NCBI RefSeq assembly: GCF_013912065.1
Contig: NZ_JACESA010000019.1
Coordinates: 1-44,903, forward strand
Direction: 5' to 3'
DNA from: Brevundimonas sp.
GTDB taxonomy: Bacteria > Pseudomonadota > Alphaproteobacteria > Caulobacterales > Caulobacteraceae
Length of the DNA stretch: 44,903 nucleotides
Each line of letters starts with the position of its first letter. Position 1 is the stretch's first letter. Below the pieces are notes generated by a model. That model searched no databases. It saw nothing but the letters and a program-made list of their open reading frames with translations, and was not told the origin of the DNA. Both the position numbers and the translations under genes were made by a program. Shown piece by piece: positions 17,812-30,678 of this stretch.

Positions 17812-18396
17812 ATGTTCAAGACCGCCGCCGCCGCACTCGCCGCCACCGTCGCTCTCGCGGGTGCGACCGCCTTCACCGAGGCCCAGGCTCAGGACCAGGA
17901 TGGGCCGATCGTCACCGGAAATCGGGGCGCCGAAACGGCCGACGCCCTGAAGGTGCGCGAGGCCATCGCCTATGCGAACCCGCTGCCGCGCGGCGCGCCG
18001 ACGCAGGATTATCCGTTGGTGGCCTGGTGCGATGCGCTGGTGACCGGGCACGCGGATCTGGGGGAGACCCTGACCGACCGTGCGCCCGAGGACGTCGAAC
18101 TGGTGCGTCTGGGCCGACTGGAGGCCCAGGACTTCCGCAGCGCCCTGGCCGCCGCTGAACCACGCCAGACCGCCGCGACCAAGGCCGCCGCGCAACAGGC
18201 CGCCGCGGCCGTGAAGGCCCAGTGGGCGCCGCTGCTGGCCAGCCAGGACGAGGCGGCGCGCAGCCAGTCCTTCGGGCTCTTCTATGGTTTGCCCGGCCGT
18301 TGCGAGCATGCCGCGCGGCGTATCCGCAGCAATATCACCACCCCGCCCGCGACCCCGGCCGAAGTCGGTTTGGAAGCGCCGGCCGCGACCAACTGA
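17812..18396 (+). CDS. Secreted alanine-rich hypothetical protein
   Basis: The 194-residue product has a signal peptide ending around EAQAQ and an alanine-rich, mostly helical mature part (AAATKAAAQQAAAAV-like region). There are two distant cysteines, in VAWCDALV and GRCEHAARR. I chose ATG 17812 because AGG precedes it at usable spacing; ATG 17806 in the same frame is the alternative. I recognise no named family. It lies after a terminator and is convergent with metH. Confidence 0.65.
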   Translation: MFKTAAAALAATVALAGATAFTEAQAQDQDGPIVTGNRGAETADALKVREAIAYANPLPRGAPTQDYPLVAWCDALVTGHADLGETLTDRAPEDVELVRLGRLEAQDFRSALAAAEPRQTAATKAAAQQAAAAVKAQWAPLLASQDEAARSQSFGLFYGLPGRCEHAARRIRSNITTPPATPAEVGLEAPAATN

Positions 18397-18420
18397 TCGT
18401 CGGGCATCCGGCGCGTCCGG

Positions 18421-18441
18421 AACGGCGGTCCGAGCTTCGGC

Positions 18442-18454
<13 letters not shown>
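18421..18454. terminator. Hairpin between convergent genes, overlapping the end of metH
   Basis: AACGGCGG (18421-18428) pairs with CCGCCGTT (18447-18454), with an inner GAGC-TTCG-GCTC stem. The right arm lies within the last metH codons. It may act as a shared terminator, but the T-runs are weak on both strands. Confidence 0.5.
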
Positions 18455-21107
<2,653 letters not shown>

Positions 21108-21108
<1 letters not shown>

Positions 21109-21584
21109 TACTTGAGGCCGGTTCGAATCGAGTTCAGGGAGGCGAGCCAGTCGGCGGGATCGCCTTCATTCCACAGCTCAGCCAGTTCGGAATCCCGTTC
21201 GACACGGGAGAGTGCGCCCTGTGCCTCGCGTACGAGACTAGGGGACGGTTTTCCAAGGGCGGCGATACCCTCGCGTCCTTCCGGCGGGAGCGAATCGAAA
21301 CGCTGCTGATCCGCCGCCGATACAATAGCGGCTGCAGCGACCGCGATCGAAGCCGTGTCGGCATCGACATAGTCTAGGGCGGTTGTCGCGGCGAAAGCTT
21401 CGTGAAGCCCAGTCCATGTCGGCGCGTCGGTGAAGGTCAAATACCAGTCGCTTGCCGTGTCGTTATCAAACGGGCCGACATCCCAAGTTCCTCGATATGC
21501 GATCGAGTTCGCATGTGCGTTTGACGCCGCTGCGCTGGCGCTTGGCATAGGTACAATCAGAAGGGCGATGATCAGAGCGATCAT
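21108..21584 (-). CDS. DUF4259 protein with signal peptide, wedged between the two metH genes
   Basis: The 158-residue product begins with a hydrophobic signal-peptide-like stretch ([18 protein letters not shown]). The DUF4259 pattern [20 protein letters not shown] then leads into an alpha-helical remainder. Most DUF4259 proteins I know start directly at that motif and look cytosolic, so the leader is odd. Start and stop overlap the flanking metH genes by one base each (TGATG upstream, TAATG downstream). Base use is visibly less GC-rich than in the metH parts, suggesting later acquisition. No function is known for the family, and a link to methionine synthesis is not implied. Confidence 0.75.
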
Positions 21585-22666
21585 CACGCCACCATCTCGA
21601 ACGGTTCGAGGCCCGACAGCCGCAGCGCCACCGGCCGTTCCGGGATCGCGCGGGGCTTCAACGGCGCGACCTCTTCGGCCACGTGGCGGATGTGGTCCGG
21701 CGTCGTGCCGCAGCAGCCGCCGACGATGTTGACCAAGCCCGACGCGGCCCATTCCTCGATGAAGTGGGCGGTCTCGTGGGGTTCCTCGTCGTACTGGCCC
21801 ATGGCGTTGGGCAGGCCGGCGTTGGGATAGGCGGCGACCAGGGTGTCGGCGACGCGGCTGAGCTCGGCGATGAAGGGGCGCATCAGGTCGGCGCCCAGGG
21901 CGCAGTTGAAGCCGACCGCGAAGGGCTTGGCGTGGCGCACGCTGTTCCAGAAGGCCTCGGCCGTCTGGCCCGACAGGGTGCGGCCCGAACGGTCTGTGAT
22001 GGTGCCGCTGATCCAGATGGGCAGGGCGTCCATGCCCTCGTCCTCCAGGTCCTTGATCGCCTTGATCGCGGCCTTGCAGTTCAGCGTGTCGGTGATGGTT
22101 TCGATCAGATAGAGGTCGACGCCGCCCTGGTTCAGGGCCTTCACCTGATGGCGATAGGCCTCATAGACCTGGTCGAAGGTCACGCTGCGGGCGCCGGGGT
22201 CGTTCACGTCGGACGACATCGACAGCATCTTGTTCAGTGGGCCGATCGAGCCGGCGGCGAAGCGCGGCTTGTGCGGTTCTTTCTCCGTCCAGCGGTCGGC
22301 GGCGGCGCGGGCCAGTTTGGCGCCTTCCAGATTGATGTCCCACACCGCCTGGGCGTCCAGGGCGTAGTCCTCCTGGGCGATGGTGGTGCCGGAGAAGGTG
22401 TTGGTCTCGGAGATGTCGGCCCCTGCGCCGAAATACTGGTCGTGCAGGTCCGAGATGATGTCCGGTCGCGTAATGCAGAGGATGTCGTTGTTCCCCTTCA
22501 TCTGGTGTTTCTCGTCATAGCCGTTGGCGGCCACGAACCGGTCGGCGCGGAAGTCGGATTCGTCCAGACCGCGACGCTGGATCATCACGCCCCAGCTGCC
22601 GTCGAGGACGAGGATGCGTTCCTTGGCTGCCTGGTGGAGGGCGGCGATGCGGTCGGTGCGGGTCAT
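21584..22666 (-). CDS. metH: Methionine synthase, N-terminal homocysteine S-methyltransferase part
   Basis: This separate 360-residue protein carries the homocysteine-binding, zinc-dependent barrel of methionine synthase. It opens with [20 protein letters not shown], followed by [10 protein letters not shown]. The zinc-binding cysteines lie in [14 protein letters not shown] and in the pair of [11 protein letters not shown]. The ATG at 22666 has an AGGAG ribosome binding site; the open frame further upstream runs through a palindromic repeat and is not coding. The folate and B12 domains are on the separate gene at 18442-21108. Splitting of MetH into two genes is known in some alphaproteobacteria. 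Confidence 0.93.
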   Translation of the reverse strand: MTRTDRIAALHQAAKERILVLDGSWGVMIQRRGLDESDFRADRFVAANGYDEKHQMKGNNDILCITRPDIISDLHDQYFGAGADISETNTFSGTTIAQEDYALDAQAVWDINLEGAKLARAAADRWTEKEPHKPRFAAGSIGPLNKMLSMSSDVNDPGARSVTFDQVYEAYRHQVKALNQGGVDLYLIETITDTLNCKAAIKAIKDLEDEGMDALPIWISGTITDRSGRTLSGQTAEAFWNSVRHAKPFAVGFNCALGADLMRPFIAELSRVADTLVAAYPNAGLPNAMGQYDEEPHETAHFIEEWAASGLVNIVGGCCGTTPDHIRHVAEEVAPLKPRAIPERPVALRLSGLEPFEMVA

Positions 22667-22680
22667 GTGTTCACTCCTGG

Positions 22681-22834
22681 GAAGAACCCCTCCGTCACGG
22701 CGCAAACGCGCCGCGCCACCTCCCCATCGCTGCGCGACGGGGAGGAGACATGCGCCATTGCGTCTCCTCCCTGTTCGCCGCTTGGCGAATGGGGAGGTGG
22801 ATCGAAGCGAAGCGAAGAGACGGAGGGGTTCTTC
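22681..22834. repeat. REP/MITE-like palindrome between metF and the metH N-part
   Basis: The unit has perfect 16-bp terminal inverted repeats (GAAGAACCCCTCCGTC at 22681-22696, complement at 22819-22834). Inside are paired CACCTCCCC/GGGGAGGTGG segments and two hairpins (CGTCGCGCAGCG-type and TTCGCCGCTTGGCGAA). Its right end overlaps the first bases of the metF stop codon, so it fills the metF-metH gap inside the operon. Confidence 0.85.
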
Positions 22835-23786
22835 ACGCGGACACCGCCTTTGCTTCACGCACGCCCAGCACCCGGCAGATCGCATAGACCAGGTCGGCGC
22901 GGTTCAGGGTGTAGAAGTGGAAGTCGGAGAAACCTTCTTCCTGCAGGCGGGCGCAGGTCTCGGCGGCGACCGAGGCGGCCAGCAGGCGACGGGTGTCGGG
23001 ATCGTCGTCCAGGCCGTCGAAATGCGCTTTCAGCCAGTCGGGGATGCTAGTCCCGCAGGCGCCGCACATACGCGTCAGGCCCGCGAAGTTGGACACCGGC
23101 ATGACGCCGGGGATCAGCGGAATGGTCACGCCCGACGCTCGCACCCGGTCGCGGAAGCGCAGGAAGGCGTCGATGTCGAAGAAGAACTGGCTGACCGCGC
23201 GGGTGGCGCCGGCGTCCACCTTGGCCTTCAGCACCTCGATGTCGTGATCGATGGAGGGGCTTTCCGGGTGTTTTTCGGGATAGGCGCCGACCGTGACCTC
23301 GAACCCGCCGGCGCGGCTGATGGCCTGGGTCAGTTCGGTGGCGTTGGCGTAGCCGTCGGCGCGGGGCGTATAGACGCCGCCGATGCCGGCGCCTCCCGGT
23401 GGGTCTCCGCGCAGGGCGACGATGTGATCGACACCGATGGTCTTGTAGCCGGCGATGACCTCGTCGACCTCGTCCCGACTGGCCTCGACGCAGGTCAGGT
23501 GGGCGGCGGGACGCAGGCTGGTCTCGGCGATGATCCGCTGGACCGTGCGGTGGGTGCGTTCGCGCGTCGAACCGCCGGCGCCATAGGTGACGGAGACGAA
23601 GGCCGGATTCAGCGGCTCCAGCCGACGAACGGCCTTCCACAGATTGGCTTCGGCCTCGTCGGTCTTGGGCGGGAAGAATTCGAACGAGACGCGCACGGCG
23701 TCCCGGTTCGAACCCGCCCGTGCGACCGGACCGAGCGGCGACAGCAGCAGGGCGCGGGCCTCGGCGAGATTATTGGACGAGGCCAT
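22833..23786 (-). CDS. metF: 5,10-methylenetetrahydrofolate reductase
   Basis: MetF reduces methylene-THF to methyl-THF with FAD, supplying the methyl donor for MetH. The 317-residue protein has the family opening VSFEFFPPKTDEAE and the folate/FAD barrel segments FVSVTYGAGGSTRERT and HIVALRGDPPGG. VSQFFFDIDAFLRF and IPGVMPVSNF follow. Length is close to the normal ~300. Its ATG overlaps the stop of the ArsR/methyltransferase gene by one base (TGATG). It is the second gene of a methionine-cycle operon and is separated from metH by a 166-bp gap that holds a palindromic repeat. Confidence 0.96.
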   Translation of the reverse strand: MASSNNLAEARALLLSPLGPVARAGSNRDAVRVSFEFFPPKTDEAEANLWKAVRRLEPLNPAFVSVTYGAGGSTRERTHRTVQRIIAETSLRPAAHLTCVEASRDEVDEVIAGYKTIGVDHIVALRGDPPGGAGIGGVYTPRADGYANATELTQAISRAGGFEVTVGAYPEKHPESPSIDHDIEVLKAKVDAGATRAVSQFFFDIDAFLRFRDRVRASGVTIPLIPGVMPVSNFAGLTRMCGACGTSIPDWLKAHFDGLDDDPDTRRLLAASVAAETCARLQEEGFSDFHFYTLNRADLVYAICRVLGVREAKAVSA

Positions 23787-24748
23787 CAGGCGGACTTTCG
23801 AGCTTGGGCGGCGGGGCGTTCCGCCGTCCAGATGGTCACGGTCAGGCCCTCGTTGTCGGGGGGCAGGGCGATGGGGGCGGTGGGCGTCAGGCCGGCCTCG
23901 ACCAGCCAGGTGTTGATTTCGCCATCGGGGAAACCGAGGCGGCGATGCTGGTGGGCTTCGCGCATATGTTCGAAGTCGTGGGGAGCGAAGTCGACGATCA
24001 CCAGCCGGCCTTCGGGACAGACCAGCCGCGCGGCCTCCGCCACCGCGGCGGACGGATCCGCCAGATAGTGGAGCACCTGGTGGACGATCACCAGATCGGC
24101 GCTGCCGGCGGGCAGTCGGGTGGCGAAGATGTCGCCGTGGCGGAGTTCGACCTTGTCCAGCCCGGCCTTGGAGACATTGGCGCGGGCGATGTTCAGCATG
24201 TTCTGGCTGAGATCCAGCCCCACCGACATCTTGGCCCTCTTGCCGAACAGGGTCAGCATCCGGCCCGAGCCGGTGCCGAGGTCGACGACCCGTTCGAACG
24301 GGCCGGGGCCGACGGCCCGCTCCAGAGCGGCCTCGACGGCCGCTTCGCTGATGTAGAGAGAACGCAGCCGGTCCCACTGGGGAGCGACCTGTTCGAAATA
24401 GCTTTCGGCGGCCTCTTCGCGTTCCTTGCGGACCTCGTCCAGCCGGCGATGATCCGCCTCGCCGGCGTCGTCGGCCAGGATGTCCAGTACGGTGTCGATC
24501 AGCCGGCGCGCCTGGGCGTCGTGCGACAGGCGGTAATAGACACGGGCGCCGTCCGGGAATCGTTCGATGAGCCCGGCGTCCGTCATCAGCTTCAAATGAC
24601 GCGATACGCGCGGCTGGCTCTGGTCCAGAATGCGGGACATCTCCATGACCGATAATTCTTCGCCGGACAGCAGGGAAAGAAGGCGCAGCCGTGTGGGTTC
24701 GCCGGCGGCGCGCAGGGCGTCTACTGTCTGGTCGGCGGTCAGGCTCAT
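23786..24748 (-). CDS. ArsR-family regulator fused to a SAM-dependent methyltransferase (SahR-like)
   Basis: The 320-residue protein joins an ArsR winged helix (about residues 1-85, recognition region LDQSQPRVSRHLKLM) to a class I methyltransferase domain. The latter starts near residue 115 and has motif I VVDLGTGSGRM (154-164). As first gene before metF and metH, it fits the known SahR-type regulators that sense S-adenosylhomocysteine and control the methionine cycle. The ATG at 24748 has no clear Shine-Dalgarno sequence. A 26-bp perfect palindrome lies 3 bp upstream, so autoregulation is likely. The effector, and whether the methyltransferase domain is catalytic, are inferred. Confidence 0.85.
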   Translation of the reverse strand: MSLTADQTVDALRAAGEPTRLRLLSLLSGEELSVMEMSRILDQSQPRVSRHLKLMTDAGLIERFPDGARVYYRLSHDAQARRLIDTVLDILADDAGEADHRRLDEVRKEREEAAESYFEQVAPQWDRLRSLYISEAAVEAALERAVGPGPFERVVDLGTGSGRMLTLFGKRAKMSVGLDLSQNMLNIARANVSKAGLDKVELRHGDIFATRLPAGSADLVIVHQVLHYLADPSAAVAEAARLVCPEGRLVIVDFAPHDFEHMREAHQHRRLGFPDGEINTWLVEAGLTPTAPIALPPDNEGLTVTIWTAERPAAQARKSA

Positions 24749-24751
24749 AAG

Positions 24752-24777
24752 ATCATATAAGGATATCCTTATATGAT
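24752..24777. promoter_or_regulatory. 26-bp perfect palindrome, probable operator of the methionine operon
   Basis: The half-site ATCATATAAGGAT (24752-24764) is followed by its exact complement (24765-24777). On the minus strand a TTGGTG box (24798-24793) and CATATA (24775-24770), 17 bp apart, form a plausible promoter. Its -10 falls inside the palindrome, so bound repressor would block transcription of the ArsR-like gene, metF and metH. The palindrome lies 89 bp upstream of the divergent EF-hand gene. Confidence 0.8.
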
Positions 24778-24866
24778 TATGCAAGCAAAAACCACCAAGC
24801 GCGGCTGTGCGACGGAAAGCGGGGCGACCCGCGTTGAACCTGTCGCATCCCCTTTGGAGTGGTTTC

Positions 24867-25259
24867 ATGCGTCTGGTTCTGATCTCCGCCTTCATGCTCG
24901 TCGCCGCGCCGGCCTTCGCTCAGAGCGATTTCCCCGACGGCCCGCCTCCTTCGATGTCCGGTCCGCCGATGGGCGGCATGCGTCCGCCGGAGCGTGAGAC
25001 CCTGGCCGATATGAAGACCCGGATGAGCGAGATGTTCGACCGGATCGACGCCAATCATGACGGCGCCGTCGACGCCTCGGAAATGTCCGCCGGACCCGGT
25101 GGGCGTATGCTGGCTCGGGCGGACGGCGACGGCAACGGTCGCATCACGCGCGACGAGATGAACGCCGCCGCCGAGGTCATGTTCAAGGCGATGGACAAGA
25201 ACGGCGACGGCGTCGTCACCGCCGACGAACGCCCGCAGCGCCCGATGCGGCCCGACTGA
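24867..25259 (+). CDS. Secreted EF-hand calcium-binding protein
   Basis: The 130-residue product has a signal peptide (MRLVLISAFMLVAAPAFAQ), a Pro/Met/Gly-rich linker and three EF-hand loops. These start at residues 61 (DANHDGAVDASE), 86 (DGDGNGRITRDE) and 110 (DKNGDGVVTADE), all with full ligand sets, so calcium binding in the periplasm is likely. Start at ATG 24867 after TTTGGAG. It is divergent from the methionine operon and its stop is immediately followed by the stop of the convergent dehydrogenase gene, without overlap. Its role is unknown. Confidence 0.88.
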   Translation: MRLVLISAFMLVAAPAFAQSDFPDGPPPSMSGPPMGGMRPPERETLADMKTRMSEMFDRIDANHDGAVDASEMSAGPGGRMLARADGDGNGRITRDEMNAAAEVMFKAMDKNGDGVVTADERPQRPMRPD

Positions 25260-26186
25260 TTACGCGACGGGCGTCTTCAGCGGTTCACCCGCGAAGTGCG
25301 CCTGGAGGTTCTGCATCAGCAGCATCAGCATGCCCTGCACCCCGGCCGTCGTGGCGCCGGCGGTGTGGGGCGTGAGGATGACCTGCGGCAGATCGGCCCA
25401 GCGAGCGGGAGCGGTCGGCTCCTCCACGAATACGTCCAGGGCGGCCTGACCCAGGGCCCCCGACTTGAGTGCGGCGCGCAGACCGTCCTCGTCGACGACC
25501 TGGCCGCGCGAGACATTTACCAGAAGACCTTCGGGGCCGAGCGCCTCCAGCACCTCGCGCGAGATCAGGCCGCGATTGGTCTCGTCGGCCTTGCAGGCGA
25601 CGACCAGGATGTCGCTCTGCTTCGCCAGGGCCAGCAGGCTTTCGGCGCGCGGCCATTCGGCGTCGTGCGGACGCGGCCCCCACCAGGAGACGCTCATGCG
25701 GAAGGCTTCGCATCGATCCGCGACCGCCCTGCCTATGGCGCCCAGGCCGACGATGCCGACGTTCTGTCCGCCCAGCGTCGGGGTGATGGTGCGGGTCTCG
25801 GCGGTCCAGCCGCCGGACCGGACCTGGCGGTCGCCGGAGACGATCTGGCGGCGCGCGGCCAGGATCAGGCCCAGGGCGTGATCGGCGACGTCTTCGTGAT
25901 TGACGCCTGGGGCATGGGTGACGGGCAGGCCGCGCTCACGGCACCAGTCGATGTCGATCCCGTCGTAGCCCGAGGTGAAACAGGCGATCAGGTCGAGGGC
26001 GGGGAGTTGTTCGATCAGCGCCTTGTCGAGCGGATATTCGCCGGCGACGACCAGGGCGCGGATGTCATGGGCGGCCTCGATCGGCGGGCCTTCCCAGAAG
26101 CGGTAGACGTCATAGGCGCTCTCGAGGATCGGCGAGAGCGGGGCGAGATGCCGCTGCATGATAAGAACGGCGGGGCGTTGGGTCAT
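25260..26186 (-). CDS. D-2-hydroxyacid dehydrogenase (glyoxylate/hydroxypyruvate reductase-like)
   Basis: This is an NAD(P)-dependent dehydrogenase that interconverts 2-keto acids and D-2-hydroxy acids. The 308-residue protein has the Rossmann motif GIVGLGAIGRAVADR and the catalytic residues in context: Arg in NVSRGQVVDE, Glu in DVFVEEP and His in LTPHTAG. The spacing fits the glyoxylate/hydroxypyruvate/hydroxyphenylpyruvate reductase branch; the exact substrate is open. It starts 29 bp after the ettA stop on the same strand, so co-transcription is possible. Confidence 0.87.
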   Translation of the reverse strand: MTQRPAVLIMQRHLAPLSPILESAYDVYRFWEGPPIEAAHDIRALVVAGEYPLDKALIEQLPALDLIACFTSGYDGIDIDWCRERGLPVTHAPGVNHEDVADHALGLILAARRQIVSGDRQVRSGGWTAETRTITPTLGGQNVGIVGLGAIGRAVADRCEAFRMSVSWWGPRPHDAEWPRAESLLALAKQSDILVVACKADETNRGLISREVLEALGPEGLLVNVSRGQVVDEDGLRAALKSGALGQAALDVFVEEPTAPARWADLPQVILTPHTAGATTAGVQGMLMLLMQNLQAHFAGEPLKTPVA

Positions 26187-26215
26187 GCAGCGGCTCCTCT
26201 TTTTCGATCAGACGA

Positions 26216-27883
<1,668 letters not shown>

Positions 27884-28068
27884 GAGGTGCGGTGTCGCCC
27901 TTCGGGTTTCGTCGGATGAGGAGGTTTGGGCGGATGTAGCGATCCTGAGGCGGGAGAGCAAATAAGGCGGGAGGAACGACGGCGTCTTCGCCGTTTCGCG
28001 GCGAAGTTGGGAGGCCCTTTGCAAGTGGAGGGCTGGGCGGGGCGCCGGGCCTTCGCCCGGAGTTTGAT

Positions 28069-28326
28069 CTAGAAGTACCGTTTCGACGAAGGTTTGACGC
28101 CCCGCGCGGTTGGTTGTCCTGCAAGCTCGGGGCGCCGAGCGGTGGCGGTCTTATCGCCTAACCCCATAAGCCTGCGACGGGTCGGCGGGGTCTGCGAACC
28201 CCGTCCCGAGTGCGATCGAGTATCCCCCTCGATCCTCCGCCGACGTCGTGAGACGCCGTCGGCGCGGAGGGATTTCACCCCCGCTCCCGTTCCATCCGCT
28301 CCCGCCGCCGCAAGGTCGCAGGCCAA
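28069..28326 (-). CDS. Possible 85-aa basic protein carried by the repeat element (copy 2)
   Basis: It encodes a protein identical to that at 8796-9053, again from a TTG after GGAGG and below a TATAAT hexamer. The two nucleotide differences in the ORF are silent. Both copies point towards the inside of the ~18.9-kb segment that the elements bracket. The product is unrecognised, arginine-rich and probably soluble. As for copy 1, the region may instead act as a structured RNA or simply be a non-coding mobile repeat. Confidence 0.4.
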   Translation of the reverse strand: MACDLAAAGADGTGAGVKSLRADGVSRRRRRIEGDTRSHSGRGSQTPPTRRRLMGLGDKTATARRPELAGQPTARGVKPSSKRYF

Positions 28327-28357
28327 GCGAGCCCTCCAAGCGACGAGACCGGGCGTG

Positions 28358-28363
28358 ATTATA
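28358..28363 (-). promoter_or_regulatory. TATAAT -10-like hexamer (copy 2)
   Basis: This is the conserved counterpart of 8759-8764. One C is missing from the C-run just upstream compared with copy 1, and no good -35 is seen. Confidence 0.35.
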
Positions 28364-28466
28364 AGGGGTCTGGGCGGGGTGATGGGTTGGAGGGGGCGAG
28401 ATTCGTGGAAGGTGTTGGAATTGCTGGGGTCAGACCAGCGTCATTAGGAGGGTAGGCGGCGTTCGG

Positions 28467-28596
28467 GCCCCCTCCGTCTCACCGGCTTCGCCGGTGATCC
28501 ACCTCCCCCAGAGGGGGAGGATTTCGGTCATCACTGTTCGCATTCCTCCCCCCTTGGGGGAGGTGGATCGCCGCGCAGCGGCGAGACGGAGGGGGC
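28467..28596. repeat. REP/MITE-like palindrome inside element copy 2
   Basis: It is one base shorter than 8524-8654, with the same 14-bp terminal inverted repeats and the same two inner hairpins. It lies 71 bp upstream of mscS. Confidence 0.85.
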
Positions 28597-28667
28597 ATAG
28601 TCGTTGTCTCAGGTGAAATTGCCTTGAGCGGGCTTCCATTCGGAGATCGAGGCGTTAGACCCGCCCT

Positions 28668-29615
28668 ATGTTGAACGCCTCCCCCATAGCCGAAGCCGTC
28701 GCCGCCGGGCGTCAAGCCGTGGCTGTCGACACCGTCATGATCGCCAAGATCACCGATATGGCCGGCGACTTCGCCATCAATCTTACGATCGCCGCCCTGA
28801 TCTTCGCGGGGACGGTCGTCGCAGCCAAATGGGCGGCGCGGCTGGCGCGCAACGCCCTGTCGCGGGTCGGCGCCTTCCGTCACGACCAGACCGTCCTGAG
28901 CTTCGCCGTCCAGGTCGTGCGGGTGGTGGTGATCATCATCGGCATGATCGCCGTGCTGCAGCGGCTGGGGGTGCAGACGACCTCGATCATCGCCGTCCTG
29001 GGGGCGGCGTCTCTGGCGGTCGGCCTGGCCCTACAGGGCACGCTGTCGAACGTGGCGTCGGGCATCATGCTGCTGGTGCTGAGACCCTATCGCGTCGGTG
29101 ATGTCGTGGACGTCGGCGGAATGGCCGGCACGGTGCAGCGGCTGGACCTGTTCACGACCCAGTTGTCGAACGCCAACAACCACAAGATCGTCATCCCCAA
29201 TTCGAAGGTCCTGAGCGATTCCCTGACCAATCTGACCGGACAGCAGACGCGGCGGATCGAGATCAATTTCGGCGTCGGCTATGGCGAAGATCTGAACCGG
29301 GCGCGTGGAGCCCTGGCGGACATGGCGGCGGCGCACGCCAAGGTTCTGGCCGACCCCCATCCCTGGACCGGGGTCACAGGTCTGCTGGACAGCGCCGTGC
29401 AGATCACGCTGCACGCCTGGGTCGAGGTCGGCGACTGGTGGCAGACCCAGGCCGATCTGATGCAGGGCGGCAAGGAGGCCCTGGACGCCGCCGGGATCGA
29501 AATTCCCTTCCCGCATCAGGTCGCCGTGCCCTATGGGGACGAGGATGTCATGCCAGTAGTCCGTGTACGGACTGTCGAGGATGACAAGAGCGATTTGACG
29601 ACGAAGAAGAGCTGA
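28668..29615 (+). CDS. mscS: Small-conductance mechanosensitive channel (MscS family)
   Basis: This is an inner-membrane channel that opens under membrane tension to release solutes on osmotic down-shock. The 315-residue protein has three membrane helices (about residues 33-57, 78-100 and 104-140). The last is the pore helix with the Gly/Ala pattern AASLAVGLALQGTLSNVASG. The beta domain with PYRVGDVVDVGGMAGTVQ and the signature NHKIVIPNSKVLSDSLTN follows. Length is normal for the short MscS type. Its stop overlaps the start of the aldolase gene by one base. Confidence 0.93.
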   Translation: MLNASPIAEAVAAGRQAVAVDTVMIAKITDMAGDFAINLTIAALIFAGTVVAAKWAARLARNALSRVGAFRHDQTVLSFAVQVVRVVVIIIGMIAVLQRLGVQTTSIIAVLGAASLAVGLALQGTLSNVASGIMLLVLRPYRVGDVVDVGGMAGTVQRLDLFTTQLSNANNHKIVIPNSKVLSDSLTNLTGQQTRRIEINFGVGYGEDLNRARGALADMAAAHAKVLADPHPWTGVTGLLDSAVQITLHAWVEVGDWWQTQADLMQGGKEALDAAGIEIPFPHQVAVPYGDEDVMPVVRVRTVEDDKSDLTTKKS

Positions 29616-30631
29616 TGCGTTACGATTTCGGATCCGACAATACGGCCGGCATGGCGCCGAGCGCGGTCGAAGGACTGGTGCGGGCCAATGAGGGCTTCAC
29701 CCGGTCCTATGGCTCCGACGAGATCACCGCGCGGGCTGCGGATCAGATCCGTCTGCGACTGGACGCCGATGCGGAAATCCGTTTTGTCTTCAGCGGCACG
29801 GCGGCCAACGCCATCGCCCTGTCGATGCTGGCCTTTCCGTTCGAGGCGGTGCTGGCCCACAACGCCGCCCACGTCTGCACCGACGAGACGGGAGCGCCCG
29901 GCTTCTTCGGCCAGGGCCTGGGTCTGATCGGCCTGCCGGGGTTTTCCGGTCGGATCGATCCGCTGGCGCTGAAGGCGCAACTGGACGAGCCCGAGGTCGG
30001 CCATCGCCAGCCCCCGGCGGCCCTGTCCCTGACCCAGGCGACGGAGTACGGCGCCGTCTATACCGAGGAGCAGCTGCGCCACCTGATCGAACCGACCAAG
30101 ACGCGGGGATACGGCGTGCACCTGGATGGCGCGCGCCTGACCAATGCGGTCGCCGCCGGCTTCGACCTGAAGGATATTCCGCGCCTGGGCGTCGACGTTC
30201 TGGTGTTCGGCGGGGCGAAGGCGGGGGCGAATTGCGTCGAGGCCATCGTTCTGTTCGACAAGAGCCTTGCGCGGCGTCTGGACAATCGGTTGAAACAGGC
30301 TGGCCAGGTGGCGTCCAAGGCGCGGTTGCTGGCCGGGCCGATGTTGGGCCTGCTGGAGAGCGGCGATTGGGAGGCGGGCGGCGCCCACGCCAATCTGATG
30401 GCTCAGCGTCTGGCGGCCGGGGTGGCGACGCGCTCGCCCTATGTTCTGGCCCATCCGGTCGAGGCCAATACGGTGTTCGTGCGGATGCCGGCCGAGGCGC
30501 ACCAGAGGCTGAACGCCCTGGGCTGGGCCTGCTATCAGTTCGACGACGGGTCGGTGCGGTTCGTCTGTTCCTGGGCCACCCGGGAAGAGGCCGTGGACGA
30601 GCTGATCGAGGCGATCGCCGGGCTTAACTGA
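29615..30631 (+). CDS. ltaE: Low-specificity threonine aldolase family, PLP enzyme
   Basis: This is a PLP enzyme that cleaves threonine or allo-threonine to glycine and acetaldehyde, or acts on related beta-hydroxy amino acids such as phenylserine. The 338-residue protein starts MRYDFGSDNTAGMAP, has FSGTAANAIALSML for phosphate binding and VHLDGARLTNA for the cofactor aspartate. The probable PLP lysine lies in VFGGAKAGANCVEA, which matches the GGTKNG-type subgroup. The start overlaps the mscS stop (TGATG), so the two are translated from one mRNA. The substrate is inferred from family. Confidence 0.88.
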   Translation: MRYDFGSDNTAGMAPSAVEGLVRANEGFTRSYGSDEITARAADQIRLRLDADAEIRFVFSGTAANAIALSMLAFPFEAVLAHNAAHVCTDETGAPGFFGQGLGLIGLPGFSGRIDPLALKAQLDEPEVGHRQPPAALSLTQATEYGAVYTEEQLRHLIEPTKTRGYGVHLDGARLTNAVAAGFDLKDIPRLGVDVLVFGGAKAGANCVEAIVLFDKSLARRLDNRLKQAGQVASKARLLAGPMLGLLESGDWEAGGAHANLMAQRLAAGVATRSPYVLAHPVEANTVFVRMPAEAHQRLNALGWACYQFDDGSVRFVCSWATREEAVDELIEAIAGLN

Positions 30632-30678
30632 GCCTTCGATCCGTGCGCGGCCTTTCCCCGGTCGCATAGTCTGTCCAT

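Larger units (their letters stand above)
28026..28602 (-). repeat. 577-bp dispersed repeat element, copy 2 (inverted relative to copy 1)
   Basis: The complement of this segment matches 8518-9096 with about nine differences. It keeps the same parts: REP palindrome (28467-28596), TATAAT (28358-28363), 85-codon ORF (28069-28326) and the terminal hairpin. It fills most of the 784-bp gap between the divergent genes ettA and mscS. The flanks (27884-28025 and 28603-28667) hold no gene and should carry their promoters. The 268 bp that follow copy 1, and the 53-bp hydratase tail, are absent here. Confidence 0.92.
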
